A stretch of 64,000 nucleotides of DNA from Collinsella ihumii. Lineage in GTDB: Bacteria; Actinomycetota; Coriobacteriia; Coriobacteriales; Coriobacteriaceae. The notes below the pieces were generated by a model, which made no database searches, was not told where the DNA came from, and saw nothing but the letters and a program-made list of their open reading frames with translations. The stretch lies in assembly GCF_900046475.1 (NCBI RefSeq), contig NZ_FCOU01000012.1, forward strand, positions 131,924 through 195,923, written 5' to 3'. Shown piece after piece: positions 16,973 to 25,427 of this stretch. How positions within the stretch are numbered: the first letter of the stretch is position 1; each line of letters begins with the position of its first letter. The translations under genes and the position numbers were made by a program.

Positions 16973-18301
16973 GTGCGCGGCATCGAGCAGACGGGCCACC
17001 TCAAGGCACCGCTCAACTGGATCAACGACCCCAATGGGTTCATCTACTACCGCGGGCAGTACCACCTGTTCTATCAGTACTTCCCCTATGCCCCGAGCTG
17101 GGGAACCATGCACTGGGGGCACGCGGTGTCGCCCGACCTCATCCACTGGGAGCACGAGGGAATCGCCCTCTTCCCCACGAAGCTCGCCGACCGAAACGGC
17201 TGCTTCTCCGGCAGCGCCATAGAGCGCGCGGGGCGCCTGCACCTCTTCTACACCGGCGTCCGCTACCTCGAGACCGACCCGGAGAACATCCACAAACACC
17301 TGAACAACCGGTTCGAATCCTGCCAGATGGAGCTCGTCTCCGCCGACGGGCAGCACTTCGACAACCTGGACGCCAAGCGCGTCATCATCCCGGCGATCAC
17401 CGATCCGGAGCTGGGCGACGCCACCCATACGCGTGACCCGAAGGTCTGGCGCGGGCGCGACGGCTACCACCTGGTGCTCGGCACGACGGTCCACCGCGAG
17501 GGGCGCCTTCTCATCTACCGCAGCGACGACCTTGGCACCTGGGAGCTCGCCGGCACGGTCGAGCGCGACGGTCTTGGCTGGATGTGGGAGTGCCCCGACT
17601 GGTTCGAGGTCGACGGTACCGGCGTCGTCATGGTCTCCCCCATGGGCCTGCTCGACGACGGCGCGGCGCCCACCGACATGGCCATCTGCATGCTCGCGGA
17701 CTTCGACGAGGACACCTGCCGCATGACGCTTGCCGACAGCTACCAGTTCTTCGACTACGGCCTCGATCTCTACGCGCCGCAGAGCGCGCTCGACGCCGAG
17801 GGGCGCCGCACCGTCATCGCCTGGCTGCGCATGCCCGCCGCGGTGGAGGCTGCCGAGGGCGCCTGGCGCGGGATGATGAGCCTGCCGCGCGTGGTTGAGG
17901 TGGCAGGCGGCCACATCTACTTCCGCATCCACCCCAACGTGCGCGCTGCCTACCGCCTGCCGGTGTCCCCCGAGCAGGCCTCGACGCGCACCGGCTACCA
18001 CCTAGCCATCGAGCTGCACGAGGGCGAGTCGCTCGACCTCGGCGGATACCGCATCGCGCGCACGGGCGGTCGCATCGTCGCCGACCGCAGCGCTGTGTGC
18101 CCGCACAACGGCAAGTGCCGTCTCACCTCCGAGACGCCCGAGGTCCGCGAGGGCGATCGTCTCGACATCTTCGTCGACGCGAACATGGTCGAGACCTACG
18201 TGAACGACGGCGAGTACGTGCTGAGCCACGCGGTCTTTGGGCTCGAGGACCGCATCGACGTGCATGCCGTCGCGACGCCGGAGCTCCACGCCCTCGGCTA
18301 G
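16973..18301 (+). CDS. scrB: GH32 sucrose-6-phosphate hydrolase / beta-fructosidase
   Basis: 442 residues with a GTG start and AGGGAG box 7 bases upstream; an ATG 120 bases earlier would add a non-homologous leader. Family GH32 motifs are complete: WINDPNGF (nucleophile Asp), FSGSA, RDPKVW (transition-state Asp) and WECPDWF (acid/base Glu), followed by a C-terminal beta-sandwich. There is no signal peptide, so it is cytoplasmic and expected to split phosphorylated sucrose. The partner PTS permease is a remnant, so its substrate supply is uncertain. Confidence 0.93.
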   Translation: MRGIEQTGHLKAPLNWINDPNGFIYYRGQYHLFYQYFPYAPSWGTMHWGHAVSPDLIHWEHEGIALFPTKLADRNGCFSGSAIERAGRLHLFYTGVRYLETDPENIHKHLNNRFESCQMELVSADGQHFDNLDAKRVIIPAITDPELGDATHTRDPKVWRGRDGYHLVLGTTVHREGRLLIYRSDDLGTWELAGTVERDGLGWMWECPDWFEVDGTGVVMVSPMGLLDDGAAPTDMAICMLADFDEDTCRMTLADSYQFFDYGLDLYAPQSALDAEGRRTVIAWLRMPAAVEAAEGAWRGMMSLPRVVEVAGGHIYFRIHPNVRAAYRLPVSPEQASTRTGYHLAIELHEGESLDLGGYRIARTGGRIVADRSAVCPHNGKCRLTSETPEVREGDRLDIFVDANMVETYVNDGEYVLSHAVFGLEDRIDVHAVATPELHALG

Positions 18302-18347
18302 TTGCTCCGACCTGTCGCGCAAGAGACACCCTGTCCGGATTTCGCCC

Positions 18348-19661
18348 TCACGCGTTCTTCGCGCGCACGCGTACCAAGCGGCCGAACGCCGAACGGCAGA
18401 GGGGCACCGCGTAGAGGAAGACCGCAAGCGCCATGCTCTCGATCGGAGCGCCCATCGAGGCCAGCGGGACGCTGCCGGCGATCGACCAGGGCACCAGGCC
18501 CGCGACCAGCACGACCGAGTCCTCCAGGTCGAGGGCGTGGTCGGACCTCGAGGCGGACAGGCCCGAGCTCAGCTGATGCGTGAGCATGATGGCAAGCGTC
18601 TGGTTGCACGAGATCATCGAGGCCAAGGCGGCGATACCCAGCGTGGCGGTGAACGCGGACACGCGCGCCGCGAGCGACGCGACGATCCCCTCGACCGCGC
18701 TCAGAAGATCGGTCTCCTTGAAGATCCCCGCGTACGCCGAGGTCGTGCAGACGATGCCGACCGCCGACAGCATCGAGGCGACGCCGCCGCCCGACAGGAC
18801 GGCCGTCTCGGGCGTACGCGCGACATAGCCCGCAAGCGCCACCCGCACGACATCCGCCAGGCCCATACCCTGGATGCCAAGGCAGATCGGCACCGCCGAC
18901 AGCACGCCGGCGGCGATCACGGCGAAGATATTCACCCGGAGAGCGGCGAGCGCGAACACCAGCAGCGGCGGCGCGAACACGAGGGGGTTCAGGTTGAAGG
19001 CGGCCCTCATGCCGTCGAGCGCGCCCGCGCCCCCGGATGAGGCGCCCGCAAGCAGGCCGGCGACGACGTAGACGAAGCACGACAGGGCGAACGGCGCTAT
19101 CGCCGTTCTCGCCATGCGTTTGAGGTTCGCGTAGAAATCGGTGTCCGTGATGTTTGCCACGAGCAGGGCGCTCGTCGAGATGGGAGACCAGCGGTCGCCG
19201 AAAAACGCGCCGGATAGCGCGGCCCCACCCGCAAGCGGCAGCGGGATGCCCATGCTCGCCGCGATGGAGACGCATATCGACCCCATGGTCGCCGCCGTGC
19301 CGAACGAGGTCCCCGTCAGGACCGATACCGCGCAGCTCAGCAGAAACGTCATGATGACGAACAGGTGGGCGGGGATGCAGGGCACCGCATAGACCACGAT
19401 GGCGGGAATGACACCGGCGGCGCGCCACAGACCCGTCAGCATGCCGACGGTCAGAAGCATTCCGAGGATACGGCGAACCGGGCGGATGCCGCGCCAGCAC
19501 ATCGCGAGCACGCGGCGCACGCCGTTGCCGCACTGCCGCGCGTACCCGCAGAACAGGACCAGGCCGCCGAGCAGCGCATAGACCGTCGGCACGCCGGCGG
19601 CGATGCAGCCGATGAGCAAAACGGAAAACAGTCCAAGCGTAAGCGATGCAGCCAATGTCAT
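18348..19661 (-). CDS. Na+/H+ antiporter NhaC-family transporter
   Basis: About 437 residues with about 11 membrane segments. Family-type motifs are TGTSFGTAATMG, GAALSGAFFGDRWSPISTS and NITDTDFYANLKRM in the first half and SMISCNQTLAIML in the second. It should exchange Na+ (or a carboxylate substrate, as in MleN) for protons. The ATG at 19661 directly abuts GAGGGG; a TTG at 19655 has better spacing and may be the true start. It is convergent with scrB, with no clear terminator. Confidence 0.87.
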   Translation of the reverse strand: MTLAASLTLGLFSVLLIGCIAAGVPTVYALLGGLVLFCGYARQCGNGVRRVLAMCWRGIRPVRRILGMLLTVGMLTGLWRAAGVIPAIVVYAVPCIPAHLFVIMTFLLSCAVSVLTGTSFGTAATMGSICVSIAASMGIPLPLAGGAALSGAFFGDRWSPISTSALLVANITDTDFYANLKRMARTAIAPFALSCFVYVVAGLLAGASSGGAGALDGMRAAFNLNPLVFAPPLLVFALAALRVNIFAVIAAGVLSAVPICLGIQGMGLADVVRVALAGYVARTPETAVLSGGGVASMLSAVGIVCTTSAYAGIFKETDLLSAVEGIVASLAARVSAFTATLGIAALASMISCNQTLAIMLTHQLSSGLSASRSDHALDLEDSVVLVAGLVPWSIAGSVPLASMGAPIESMALAVFLYAVPLCRSAFGRLVRVRAKNA

Positions 19662-19788
19662 CCCCTCGGTACATGCGGATCCCCTATGCAGCAAGAACCG
19701 TTATACCGCCGGGTGCGTCCGGGCGCACGGCAGCCCGCCTCCCATCACAGGAACGCTACGGTTGCGCCCCGTCCCAAAGCGAATAGGC

Positions 19789-19872
19789 CATGTGGGGACG
19801 TGCCCGTTTCAGCTCATTGACGGCCGTGCATGCCACCGATGGGTCAAAACGAGCCCGTCCCCAGATGACCCG
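19789..19872. repeat. Inverted pair of the GGGGACG-type short repeat
   Basis: A degenerate copy GTGGGGACGTGCCCGTTTC (from 19791) faces a second copy GATGGGTCAAAACGAGCCC (from 19839). Confidence 0.6.
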
Positions 19873-19886
19873 AAGCGCGCCTTTGG

Positions 19887-21341
19887 TCAGCGGTAGAACG
19901 CGGACAGGTCGCGACCCAGCTCGACAAGCGTCGGCTCGTCGACATAGGCCATGTGGCCGGCACTGTAGAGCTTGAGCTCCACGCGGCGTTTAAGATCCTC
20001 CGGCAAAAACAGGTTCGAGATGTCGTGCGCGGCGTTCCACCAGGGCGTCGCCGCGTCGTAGCGCCCTCCGAGAACCGCCACCCGCATCGTGGGGTTGTGC
20101 TTGAGCGCGGCCGCGATGTCGTATGCCACGTTGGGCGCCGCGGCCCTCATGCCGCTGCCGGGCACCTCGTGCGAGCGGTCCCAGGTGATGCCGATCTTCA
20201 TGAAGTTGCTCAGCGGGTACTCGGGCGCGCCGGCAAAGCCGATCTGCTGCAGGTGCCGGCGGAACGCCGCGTTCCAGGCGGGCTCGATGGCGTCCGAGGA
20301 GGCGTCGCCCGCGATCGGCGAGCTGACCTCGATCGACGTGCAGGGCGCATGGGTCGTGAAGCGCGTGTCGAACCGCCCGGTGACAAGCCCCTCGTCCGCC
20401 AAAAGCGAGCTTCGAAACGTCGTCAGATCGATGCGCAGGTTGTTGCGCTCGATAAGCTCGGCGGGAAGACCGATGATCTCGGACAGCTCGCGCGCCGAGC
20501 TCGCCTTCTCCGCGGGCGTCATGCGGTCGCCGCGCAAGAGCATCGGGGCGTAGGTGCGCTCGGCGAAGTCCATGGCCCCGTCGAACCACGCCGCCTCGTC
20601 GGTCCCCGCTCCGGCGCGACCGAAATGGCGCGCGGTCGTCGCATAGACCGGCAGCAGACCCACATATCCCAGAAGCGACCCGGGCATCTTCTGCGCCCAA
20701 TCGAACACCGACGACAGCATGATGACGCCCGTAACCGGGACGAACCGCTCGGAGAGCAGGCGCATGAGCACCGCGTTGCGCATCGTTCCGTACGACTCGC
20801 CGAACAGATAGACCGGCGACCCCCAGCGGTTGTTCCGGGTCAGCCACGACACGATCGCGCGGGCGAACGTGTCGGCGTCCCCATCGACGCTCCACATGTC
20901 CTGCGGGTCCGTCCCCTCGGCGACGACCGAGTAGCCCGTGCCGAGCGCATCGAGGAACACCAGGTCGCTGACGCGCAGCAGCGTCGCAGGGTTGTCCTCC
21001 ATGCGCGCGGGCGCCACCACGTGTCTCAAGCCGTCGGTCGCCACGCGCTTGGGCCCGATGCCGCCGACGTTGATGGGCACCGACGCACTGCCCGGGCCGC
21101 CGTTGTAGCAGAAGGTGACCGGGCGTGCAGACGCGCGGGCGTCCGGCGCGGCGACATAGGACAGGGCGAACATCTTGCCCAGGAGCTTGCCCGTATCGGT
21201 GCGCACGTCGATGTGACCCGCCGACGCGACGTACTCGATGCGCTCGCCCGCGCACTCCCACGCCATGGTCGCGCAGGCGGGCTCGGGCACCGGAAGCCTG
21301 CCCTCTTCCGCATCCATCTCGTATACCAGCTGATTGCTCAT
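19887..21341 (-). CDS. S10 family serine carboxypeptidase-like peptidase
   Basis: 484 residues. Alpha/beta-hydrolase with the S10 features NGGPGSASVP (oxyanion region), FLDALGTGYS, the nucleophile elbow GESYGT, Asp in GGRYDAATPW and His in YSAGHMAY. No signal peptide is seen, unlike the eukaryotic enzymes, so it is probably cytoplasmic; bacterial S10 proteins of this type are common in gut anaerobes but poorly studied. The start ATG follows GGGAGGCAGAC. Confidence 0.92.
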   Translation of the reverse strand: MSNQLVYEMDAEEGRLPVPEPACATMAWECAGERIEYVASAGHIDVRTDTGKLLGKMFALSYVAAPDARASARPVTFCYNGGPGSASVPINVGGIGPKRVATDGLRHVVAPARMEDNPATLLRVSDLVFLDALGTGYSVVAEGTDPQDMWSVDGDADTFARAIVSWLTRNNRWGSPVYLFGESYGTMRNAVLMRLLSERFVPVTGVIMLSSVFDWAQKMPGSLLGYVGLLPVYATTARHFGRAGAGTDEAAWFDGAMDFAERTYAPMLLRGDRMTPAEKASSARELSEIIGLPAELIERNNLRIDLTTFRSSLLADEGLVTGRFDTRFTTHAPCTSIEVSSPIAGDASSDAIEPAWNAAFRRHLQQIGFAGAPEYPLSNFMKIGITWDRSHEVPGSGMRAAAPNVAYDIAAALKHNPTMRVAVLGGRYDAATPWWNAAHDISNLFLPEDLKRRVELKLYSAGHMAYVDEPTLVELGRDLSAFYR

Positions 21342-21395
21342 CTGTCTGCCTCCCTTGCCTGCAAACGGCGGGTCGACCCCGCCCTGCAGCCGTTC

Positions 21396-21716
21396 CTATT
21401 GCCGGGCGCGGACCCGCTCGCCCTCAATCCGGACGTCGCCGTACGGCGTGCGCACCGTGCCCGTCACCCGATTGCCATCAAAGCGGGCGTCGCAGGTGAA
21501 GGGCACCGTCTGGAGCAGCATCGAGAGCCTGCCCGAAAGGGGGACCACCGTCGATGGTCCCTCCCGGCGCGGCGCCCCGCACACAAGGGGGTACCGTTTG
21601 CCCAACGCCGCCAACGTGCCGCTCACCCGACCGTCCCCGGAGCACGCCACCGAAAGCGTTCCCGTCTTCCTGCCGAGCGGCGTGTCGAGCGTCGCCCGGT
21701 AGGTGCCGTCAACCAT
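21396..21716 (-). CDS. Small hypothetical protein coupled to a methyltransferase
   Basis: 106 residues starting at the ATG at 21716, 8 bases inside the end of the methyltransferase gene. The sequence alternates short strands (GTYRATLDTPLGRKTGTLSV, GRVSGTLAALGKRYPL, VTGTVRTPYGDVRIEGERV), suggesting a small all-beta fold. No known motif or cysteine cluster was recognised. Translational coupling suggests that it works with the methyltransferase. Function unknown. Confidence 0.7.
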   Translation of the reverse strand: MVDGTYRATLDTPLGRKTGTLSVACSGDGRVSGTLAALGKRYPLVCGAPRREGPSTVVPLSGRLSMLLQTVPFTCDARFDGNRVTGTVRTPYGDVRIEGERVRARQ

Positions 21717-22542
21717 GGTATCCCCCACGGGCCACATCGCCCGGCTTCTCCGCAAGCGTCGCCCAGAACGACGGGATGCCGAGCTCGTGCAGACGACCCG
21801 ATCCGTTCGTGTCCTCGTACAGGTCGAGCAGGCGGAAGCCGGCCTGGATCTGACCGCGGATCTGCTCGTCCATCGTATGGGAGAACTGCACGCCCCACTC
21901 GGGAAGCTCGTCTTCCGAGATGAGCGACGGGTCGAGCAGCGGGTTGTACGGCAGGCCGCGGACGATGCGCTCCTCGTCGTCATCGACCACGTAGTTGAAG
22001 CCGTTGTCGAGGCCCGCGAGGAGCCTTCCGCCCGGCGCCAGCACGCGGAAGCATTCGCGCCAGATAGGCAGCACGTCCTCGACGTAGCAGTTGGACACCG
22101 GAAGGAAGATGAGGTCGAACTCCCCGTCGTCAAACGGCAGGGGGCGCGTCATGTCGGCGCGCACGACGCGGATCTCGTAGCCCTCGCGCTCGGCCACCAG
22201 GCGCTCGGAGGCCACCTGGCGCTCCGAGTAATCGAGCACCGTGCACACGGCGCCCATCGCGGCGAACAGCGGCATCTGCTGGCCTCCGCCCGCCGCCAGG
22301 CCGAGCACGCGCCTGCCCCGCATGTCGGCGAAGAACCAGTCGCGGGGCACCATGCGTACGGGCGTGAGCACCATGGACCAATCCCCCTCGAGCGCGGCCA
22401 GATACCGCTCGTGCGAGATCGGCGTGCCCCACTCCCAGCCGTCGGCGATCCACTGGTCGATGATCCGAGCGTTCAGGTCGGTGTACGATTCCCCTGCGCA
22501 GGCGTCTTGCGCCCCGCACCCGCCATGGCGTTGCAGTCCCAT
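21709..22542 (-). CDS. Class I SAM-dependent methyltransferase
   Basis: 277 residues from the ATG at 22542, preceded by AGGAGG; a longer frame has no RBS. Motif I is VLGLAAGGGQQMPLFAAMG, motif II contains VLDYSERQ, and the post-motif FDLIFLPVSNCYVEDV and LAPGGRLLAGLDNGFNY are typical of the UbiE-like group. Substrate unknown. An N-terminal GDWSMVLTPVRMVPRDWF is conserved in a subgroup of anaerobe proteins. Confidence 0.88.
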   Translation of the reverse strand: MGLQRHGGCGAQDACAGESYTDLNARIIDQWIADGWEWGTPISHERYLAALEGDWSMVLTPVRMVPRDWFFADMRGRRVLGLAAGGGQQMPLFAAMGAVCTVLDYSERQVASERLVAEREGYEIRVVRADMTRPLPFDDGEFDLIFLPVSNCYVEDVLPIWRECFRVLAPGGRLLAGLDNGFNYVVDDDEERIVRGLPYNPLLDPSLISEDELPEWGVQFSHTMDEQIRGQIQAGFRLLDLYEDTNGSGRLHELGIPSFWATLAEKPGDVARGGYHG

Positions 22543-22699
22543 TGCGCCTCCTTTTCTCGGTGCGTCATGCGCGTCATGACCACACGCCATTATGCACCAA
22601 GGAGGCCTTACCTTTTGCGCGGAGGACGAGACGAGGGGCGCGGACCGGGGACCGCCTCTTGCGGGATTCCGCCTCCCGCCTGTCCCGCAGAGCAGCCCC

Positions 22700-22820
22700 G
22701 TTGACTGTACGCTATGGGAACACCGCCCCGTCCACTGTATGCTATGGGAACGTTTTTCGCCCGAAAGCGTTCCTGTGGCGTACCGTCAACGGGGCGGTGT
22801 TCCCATAGCGTACAGTCAAC
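22700..22820. repeat. Nested 121-nt palindrome, family C
   Basis: Outer arms of 31 bp (22700-22730 and 22790-22820) are perfectly complementary and contain ACTGTACGCTATGGGAAC. An inner hairpin repeats the same motif in variant form (ACTGTATGCTATGGGAAC from about 22733). The architecture is a repeat pair inside a repeat pair, as in REPIN-type elements. Confidence 0.9.
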
Positions 22821-23054
22821 CGCCCTGCCGACCCGGCCCGCAGCGCTCGAGGCCCTTTTCAGAGTTTCTCTGGGGCGCATATCATCGAACATGTCACCAC
22901 GTTTACCTGCGCTTTCTCTAAAGACAGGGTCAGCGAACCCCGCTTCTCGAGCTCGCGGGAACGCATGGACGCGCATTATGGCTCGATTATTGATACCAAA
23001 TTGAGCAACGATCCGGCTTGAACCTCATATGCGGAGGCTCAAATCCCGTATCTG
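22821..23054. other. Remaining intergenic sequence before the MFS gene
   Basis: Together with the palindrome this fills the 511-base gap between the methyltransferase start and the MFS gene end. It contains an AT-richer stretch near 22985-23005. I see no gene or RNA in it. Confidence 0.4.
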
Positions 23055-24323
23055 TCAATCAGCGGCCCTCTCGCTGTCCGTCTCGATGGTGCGGATACTC
23101 GGAATCGCCCATGTTGCCAGCGCAAGAAGGAGCATGGCGGCACCGGCACCCGCAAACCACAGCGTCGCGCCGACCCCATCGGCAAACAGACTCGACACGG
23201 CAAGGCCTATCGGCAGGGCCCATGACATGATCGCGCCGTACAGGCCAAACACGCGACCCAGATACTCGGGTGGGACCTTCTCCTGCATGAGCGCGGTCTG
23301 CGGACCGGAGTAAAACGGCGAGCTCACGCCCATAAGGAAGCTCATGGCCAAAAAGGTGACATATCCGTTTGGGCCGAGCAACCCTGCCACAAGCGTGGCG
23401 GCGCCATAGAGCGCCGTCGCCGCAACAACCGTAAGCGCGCGATTTTTAAAGCCTCCCGTTGAGGCGAGAAGGGCGGACCCGGCGATCATGCCCACCGAGA
23501 AGACGATCTCCGCCGTCGCGGCATCGGTCGTCGTCCCTCCGAAGTGGTCGATCGTCATGAGCGGAAACAGCGCCGATATGGGCGAGAACACGAGCGTGAA
23601 CACGAAGCCGCACCACAGGAGCGCAAACAGGCCGCGATAGGCGCGCAGCACCCGGTAGCCGGCAGCGGTCTCTCGCAGCAGGGCGCGCACGCGCGAGGAG
23701 ATGCCGACGGGCCCCGCCGCCTTCGCCTCGCCGGCCGCCTGGGCGCCGCCGACATCGAGCCGCGCGACCATGACCGCGACCGTCGCCAGAAGCGCGCCGA
23801 GCACATCGAGCGCGATCATGGCCGTAAGGCCCCACAGGGGGTAGATGACCGCCGCGATGGCCGTGCCCATGATGTAGCCGCCCGACTGCACCGCCTGCGA
23901 CACGCCCGCCAGTCGCGTCAGGTGCTCGGGCGGCGCCACGAGCGGCGTCAGGGTCTGAAACGCCGGCGCGTGGAACGCGCTGCCGATCGCGCGGAAGAAC
24001 AAGGCGACGATGACCACCCACACCGGCAGCGCGCCCGTCGCCGACACGGCGGCGACCAGGGCGCTCACCGCGGCGATAAACAGATCGGCCCCGATGAGCA
24101 CGCGCTTGATGGGCATGTGGTCGACGATGACGCCGGCAAAGGTCCCGAACGCGGCGAGCGGCAAGAACCCGGCGAGCGAGGCGAGCGACAGCATGCTCGC
24201 CGAATTCGTCGAGAGCGTGATGTGCCAGATGAAGCCCATCTGCAGGATGGAACTCGTGAGCACCGAGATCAGCTCGCCGCCCCATACGCAGGCGAGCTTC
24301 ACCTGCCACGAACGTTTCGCCAT
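23055..24323 (-). CDS. MFS transporter (macrolide-efflux-like, MFS_3)
   Basis: 422 residues, 12 membrane segments, starting at the ATG 3 bases after GAGGGAGG. The first segment pair (GGELISVLTSSILQMGFIW) and the VIVDHMPIKRVLIGADL loop, a variant of the A-motif, are typical of the DUF894/MefA-like group. It probably expels a drug or metabolite. The MmcQ-like gene lies 36 bases upstream on the same strand and should be cotranscribed. Confidence 0.88.
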   Translation of the reverse strand: MAKRSWQVKLACVWGGELISVLTSSILQMGFIWHITLSTNSASMLSLASLAGFLPLAAFGTFAGVIVDHMPIKRVLIGADLFIAAVSALVAAVSATGALPVWVVIVALFFRAIGSAFHAPAFQTLTPLVAPPEHLTRLAGVSQAVQSGGYIMGTAIAAVIYPLWGLTAMIALDVLGALLATVAVMVARLDVGGAQAAGEAKAAGPVGISSRVRALLRETAAGYRVLRAYRGLFALLWCGFVFTLVFSPISALFPLMTIDHFGGTTTDAATAEIVFSVGMIAGSALLASTGGFKNRALTVVAATALYGAATLVAGLLGPNGYVTFLAMSFLMGVSSPFYSGPQTALMQEKVPPEYLGRVFGLYGAIMSWALPIGLAVSSLFADGVGATLWFAGAGAAMLLLALATWAIPSIRTIETDSERAAD

Positions 24324-24359
24324 GGCCCCTCCCTCATCGGTCCGTTCAGGCAAACGCAC

Positions 24360-24746
24360 CTATTGTTGCATGATTTCCCGCTGGACCCTTCGGGGCAGCT
24401 TGGCGAACACGAGGTCGAAGCTCGCGTCGCACAGCTCGAGCACCAGATCCTCCGGCACGCCCGTATCATCCAGGTCGATCGAGATCCATGTCCTGCCGTC
24501 GGAGTAGTACCCGGGCAGGACCGCCGCGGGAAACTCCGCGCGGAGCTCGACGATGCGCTCAGGATCGCACTTGAGCGACAGAAGGTGCCGGCCGGCATAC
24601 GGATCCTTTGCGGTCGGCGCCGCCGTGAACTCGCAGGCGAACTGCTTGCCACCCACCCAGTACACCATCCAGCCCCACGAGGGGTGCAGCGCCCGCGTCG
24701 CACCCGGATGCGCCAGCAGCCGAGTCTCGATGGCCGTCACGTCCAT
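24360..24746 (-). CDS. MmcQ/YjbR family protein
   Basis: 128 residues with the compact YjbR-like fold. Family features are HPSWGWMVYWVGGKQFA, LLSLKCDPERIVEL, GRTWISIDLDD and the C-terminal SFDLVFAKLP. These proteins resemble CyaY and are often called DNA-binding, but the function is not firmly established. RBS AAGGAGGG precedes the ATG. It is first in an operon with the MFS exporter and divergent from a nitroreductase gene. Confidence 0.9.
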   Translation of the reverse strand: MDVTAIETRLLAHPGATRALHPSWGWMVYWVGGKQFACEFTAAPTAKDPYAGRHLLSLKCDPERIVELRAEFPAAVLPGYYSDGRTWISIDLDDTGVPEDLVLELCDASFDLVFAKLPRRVQREIMQQ

Positions 24747-24757
24747 AGCGCCCTCCT

Positions 24758-24792
24758 TGTGGGAAAATGGGGACAGGCACTATTTTCTCACA
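24758..24792. repeat. 35-nt mini-palindrome with GGGGACAGGCAC core
   Basis: TGTGGGAAAAT (24758-24768) pairs with ATTTTCTCACA (24782-24792) with one mismatch around GGGGACAGGCACT. It occupies most of the 67-base divergent promoter gap between MmcQ and the nitroreductase, so it may carry or disturb promoter elements. Confidence 0.75.
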
Positions 24793-24813
24793 GTTCGAAG
24801 GGATGCGATCGAC

Positions 24814-25326
24814 ATGGAATTCACCGACGTCGTGAAGAATCGCTATTCATGCAAGCAGTTTGACGGCAGGCAGGTCGAACCCGAGCATCTCCAGGCGATC
24901 CTCGAGGCGGGCCGCGTCGCCCCCACCGCCAAGAACCTGCAGGAGCAGCGCATCTACGTCCTGCAGAAAGAGGCGGACCTCGCCGCGATCGACGAGCTGA
25001 CGCGGTGCCGGTACGGCGCGCCCACCGTGCTTCTCGTCGCCTTCGATGCCCACAACGTGTTCACCTATCCAGGAGGGGCGCGGGATTCGGGCATCGAGGA
25101 CGCGACCATCGTGGCGACCCACATGATGCTCGCCGCCTACAACGCAGGCGTGGACAGCTGCTGGATCAACCTGATCGATCCCGACGCCGTGCGCAAGCGC
25201 TTCGACCTGCCCGAAAACGAAGAGGTCCTCATGCTGCTCGACCTCGGGTATGCGGCTGAGGGCGCAGGCCCCCTTGCCAACCACGACAGCCGCAAGCCTC
25301 TCGCGGACACTGTGGTGTACCGCTAG
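24814..25326 (+). CDS. Nitroreductase family protein
   Basis: 170 residues, typical of the short flavin reductases. The N-terminal NRYSCKQFDGRQV and AGRVAPTAKNLQEQ form the FMN-binding part. GIEDATIVATHMMLAAYNAGVDSCWINL follows, then a C-terminal DLGYAAEGAGP and NHDSRKPL. It likely reduces nitro compounds, quinones or another flavin substrate with NAD(P)H. Convergent with the membrane protein downstream. Confidence 0.93.
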   Translation: MEFTDVVKNRYSCKQFDGRQVEPEHLQAILEAGRVAPTAKNLQEQRIYVLQKEADLAAIDELTRCRYGAPTVLLVAFDAHNVFTYPGGARDSGIEDATIVATHMMLAAYNAGVDSCWINLIDPDAVRKRFDLPENEEVLMLLDLGYAAEGAGPLANHDSRKPLADTVVYR

Positions 25327-25338
25327 CACCCACCTAGC

Positions 25339-25427
25339 GTGATGCTTTTAGGGACAGTCCCCTTTTTACCGGCGGTGGAGCGTCGCTCCACCTCCGGTAA
25401 AAAGGGGACTGTCCCTAAAAGCATCAC
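25339..25427. repeat. 89-nt near-perfect palindrome, family D
   Basis: 34-bp perfect arms (25339-25372, 25394-25427) containing GGGACAGTCCCC, plus an inner GGTGGAGC/GCTCCACC stem with one mismatch between. It sits exactly between two convergent genes, and its right end supplies the stop codon of the minus-strand gene. Confidence 0.95.

Noticed and set aside
16853-16973. Extended GH32 start at 16853
   Set aside because: The extra 40 residues run through a hairpin and lack homology; the GTG at 16973 has a proper RBS.
19953-21923. Open frame of about 650 codons opposite the S10 peptidase
   Set aside because: Same reason: antisense shadow of a gene with complete catalytic motifs.
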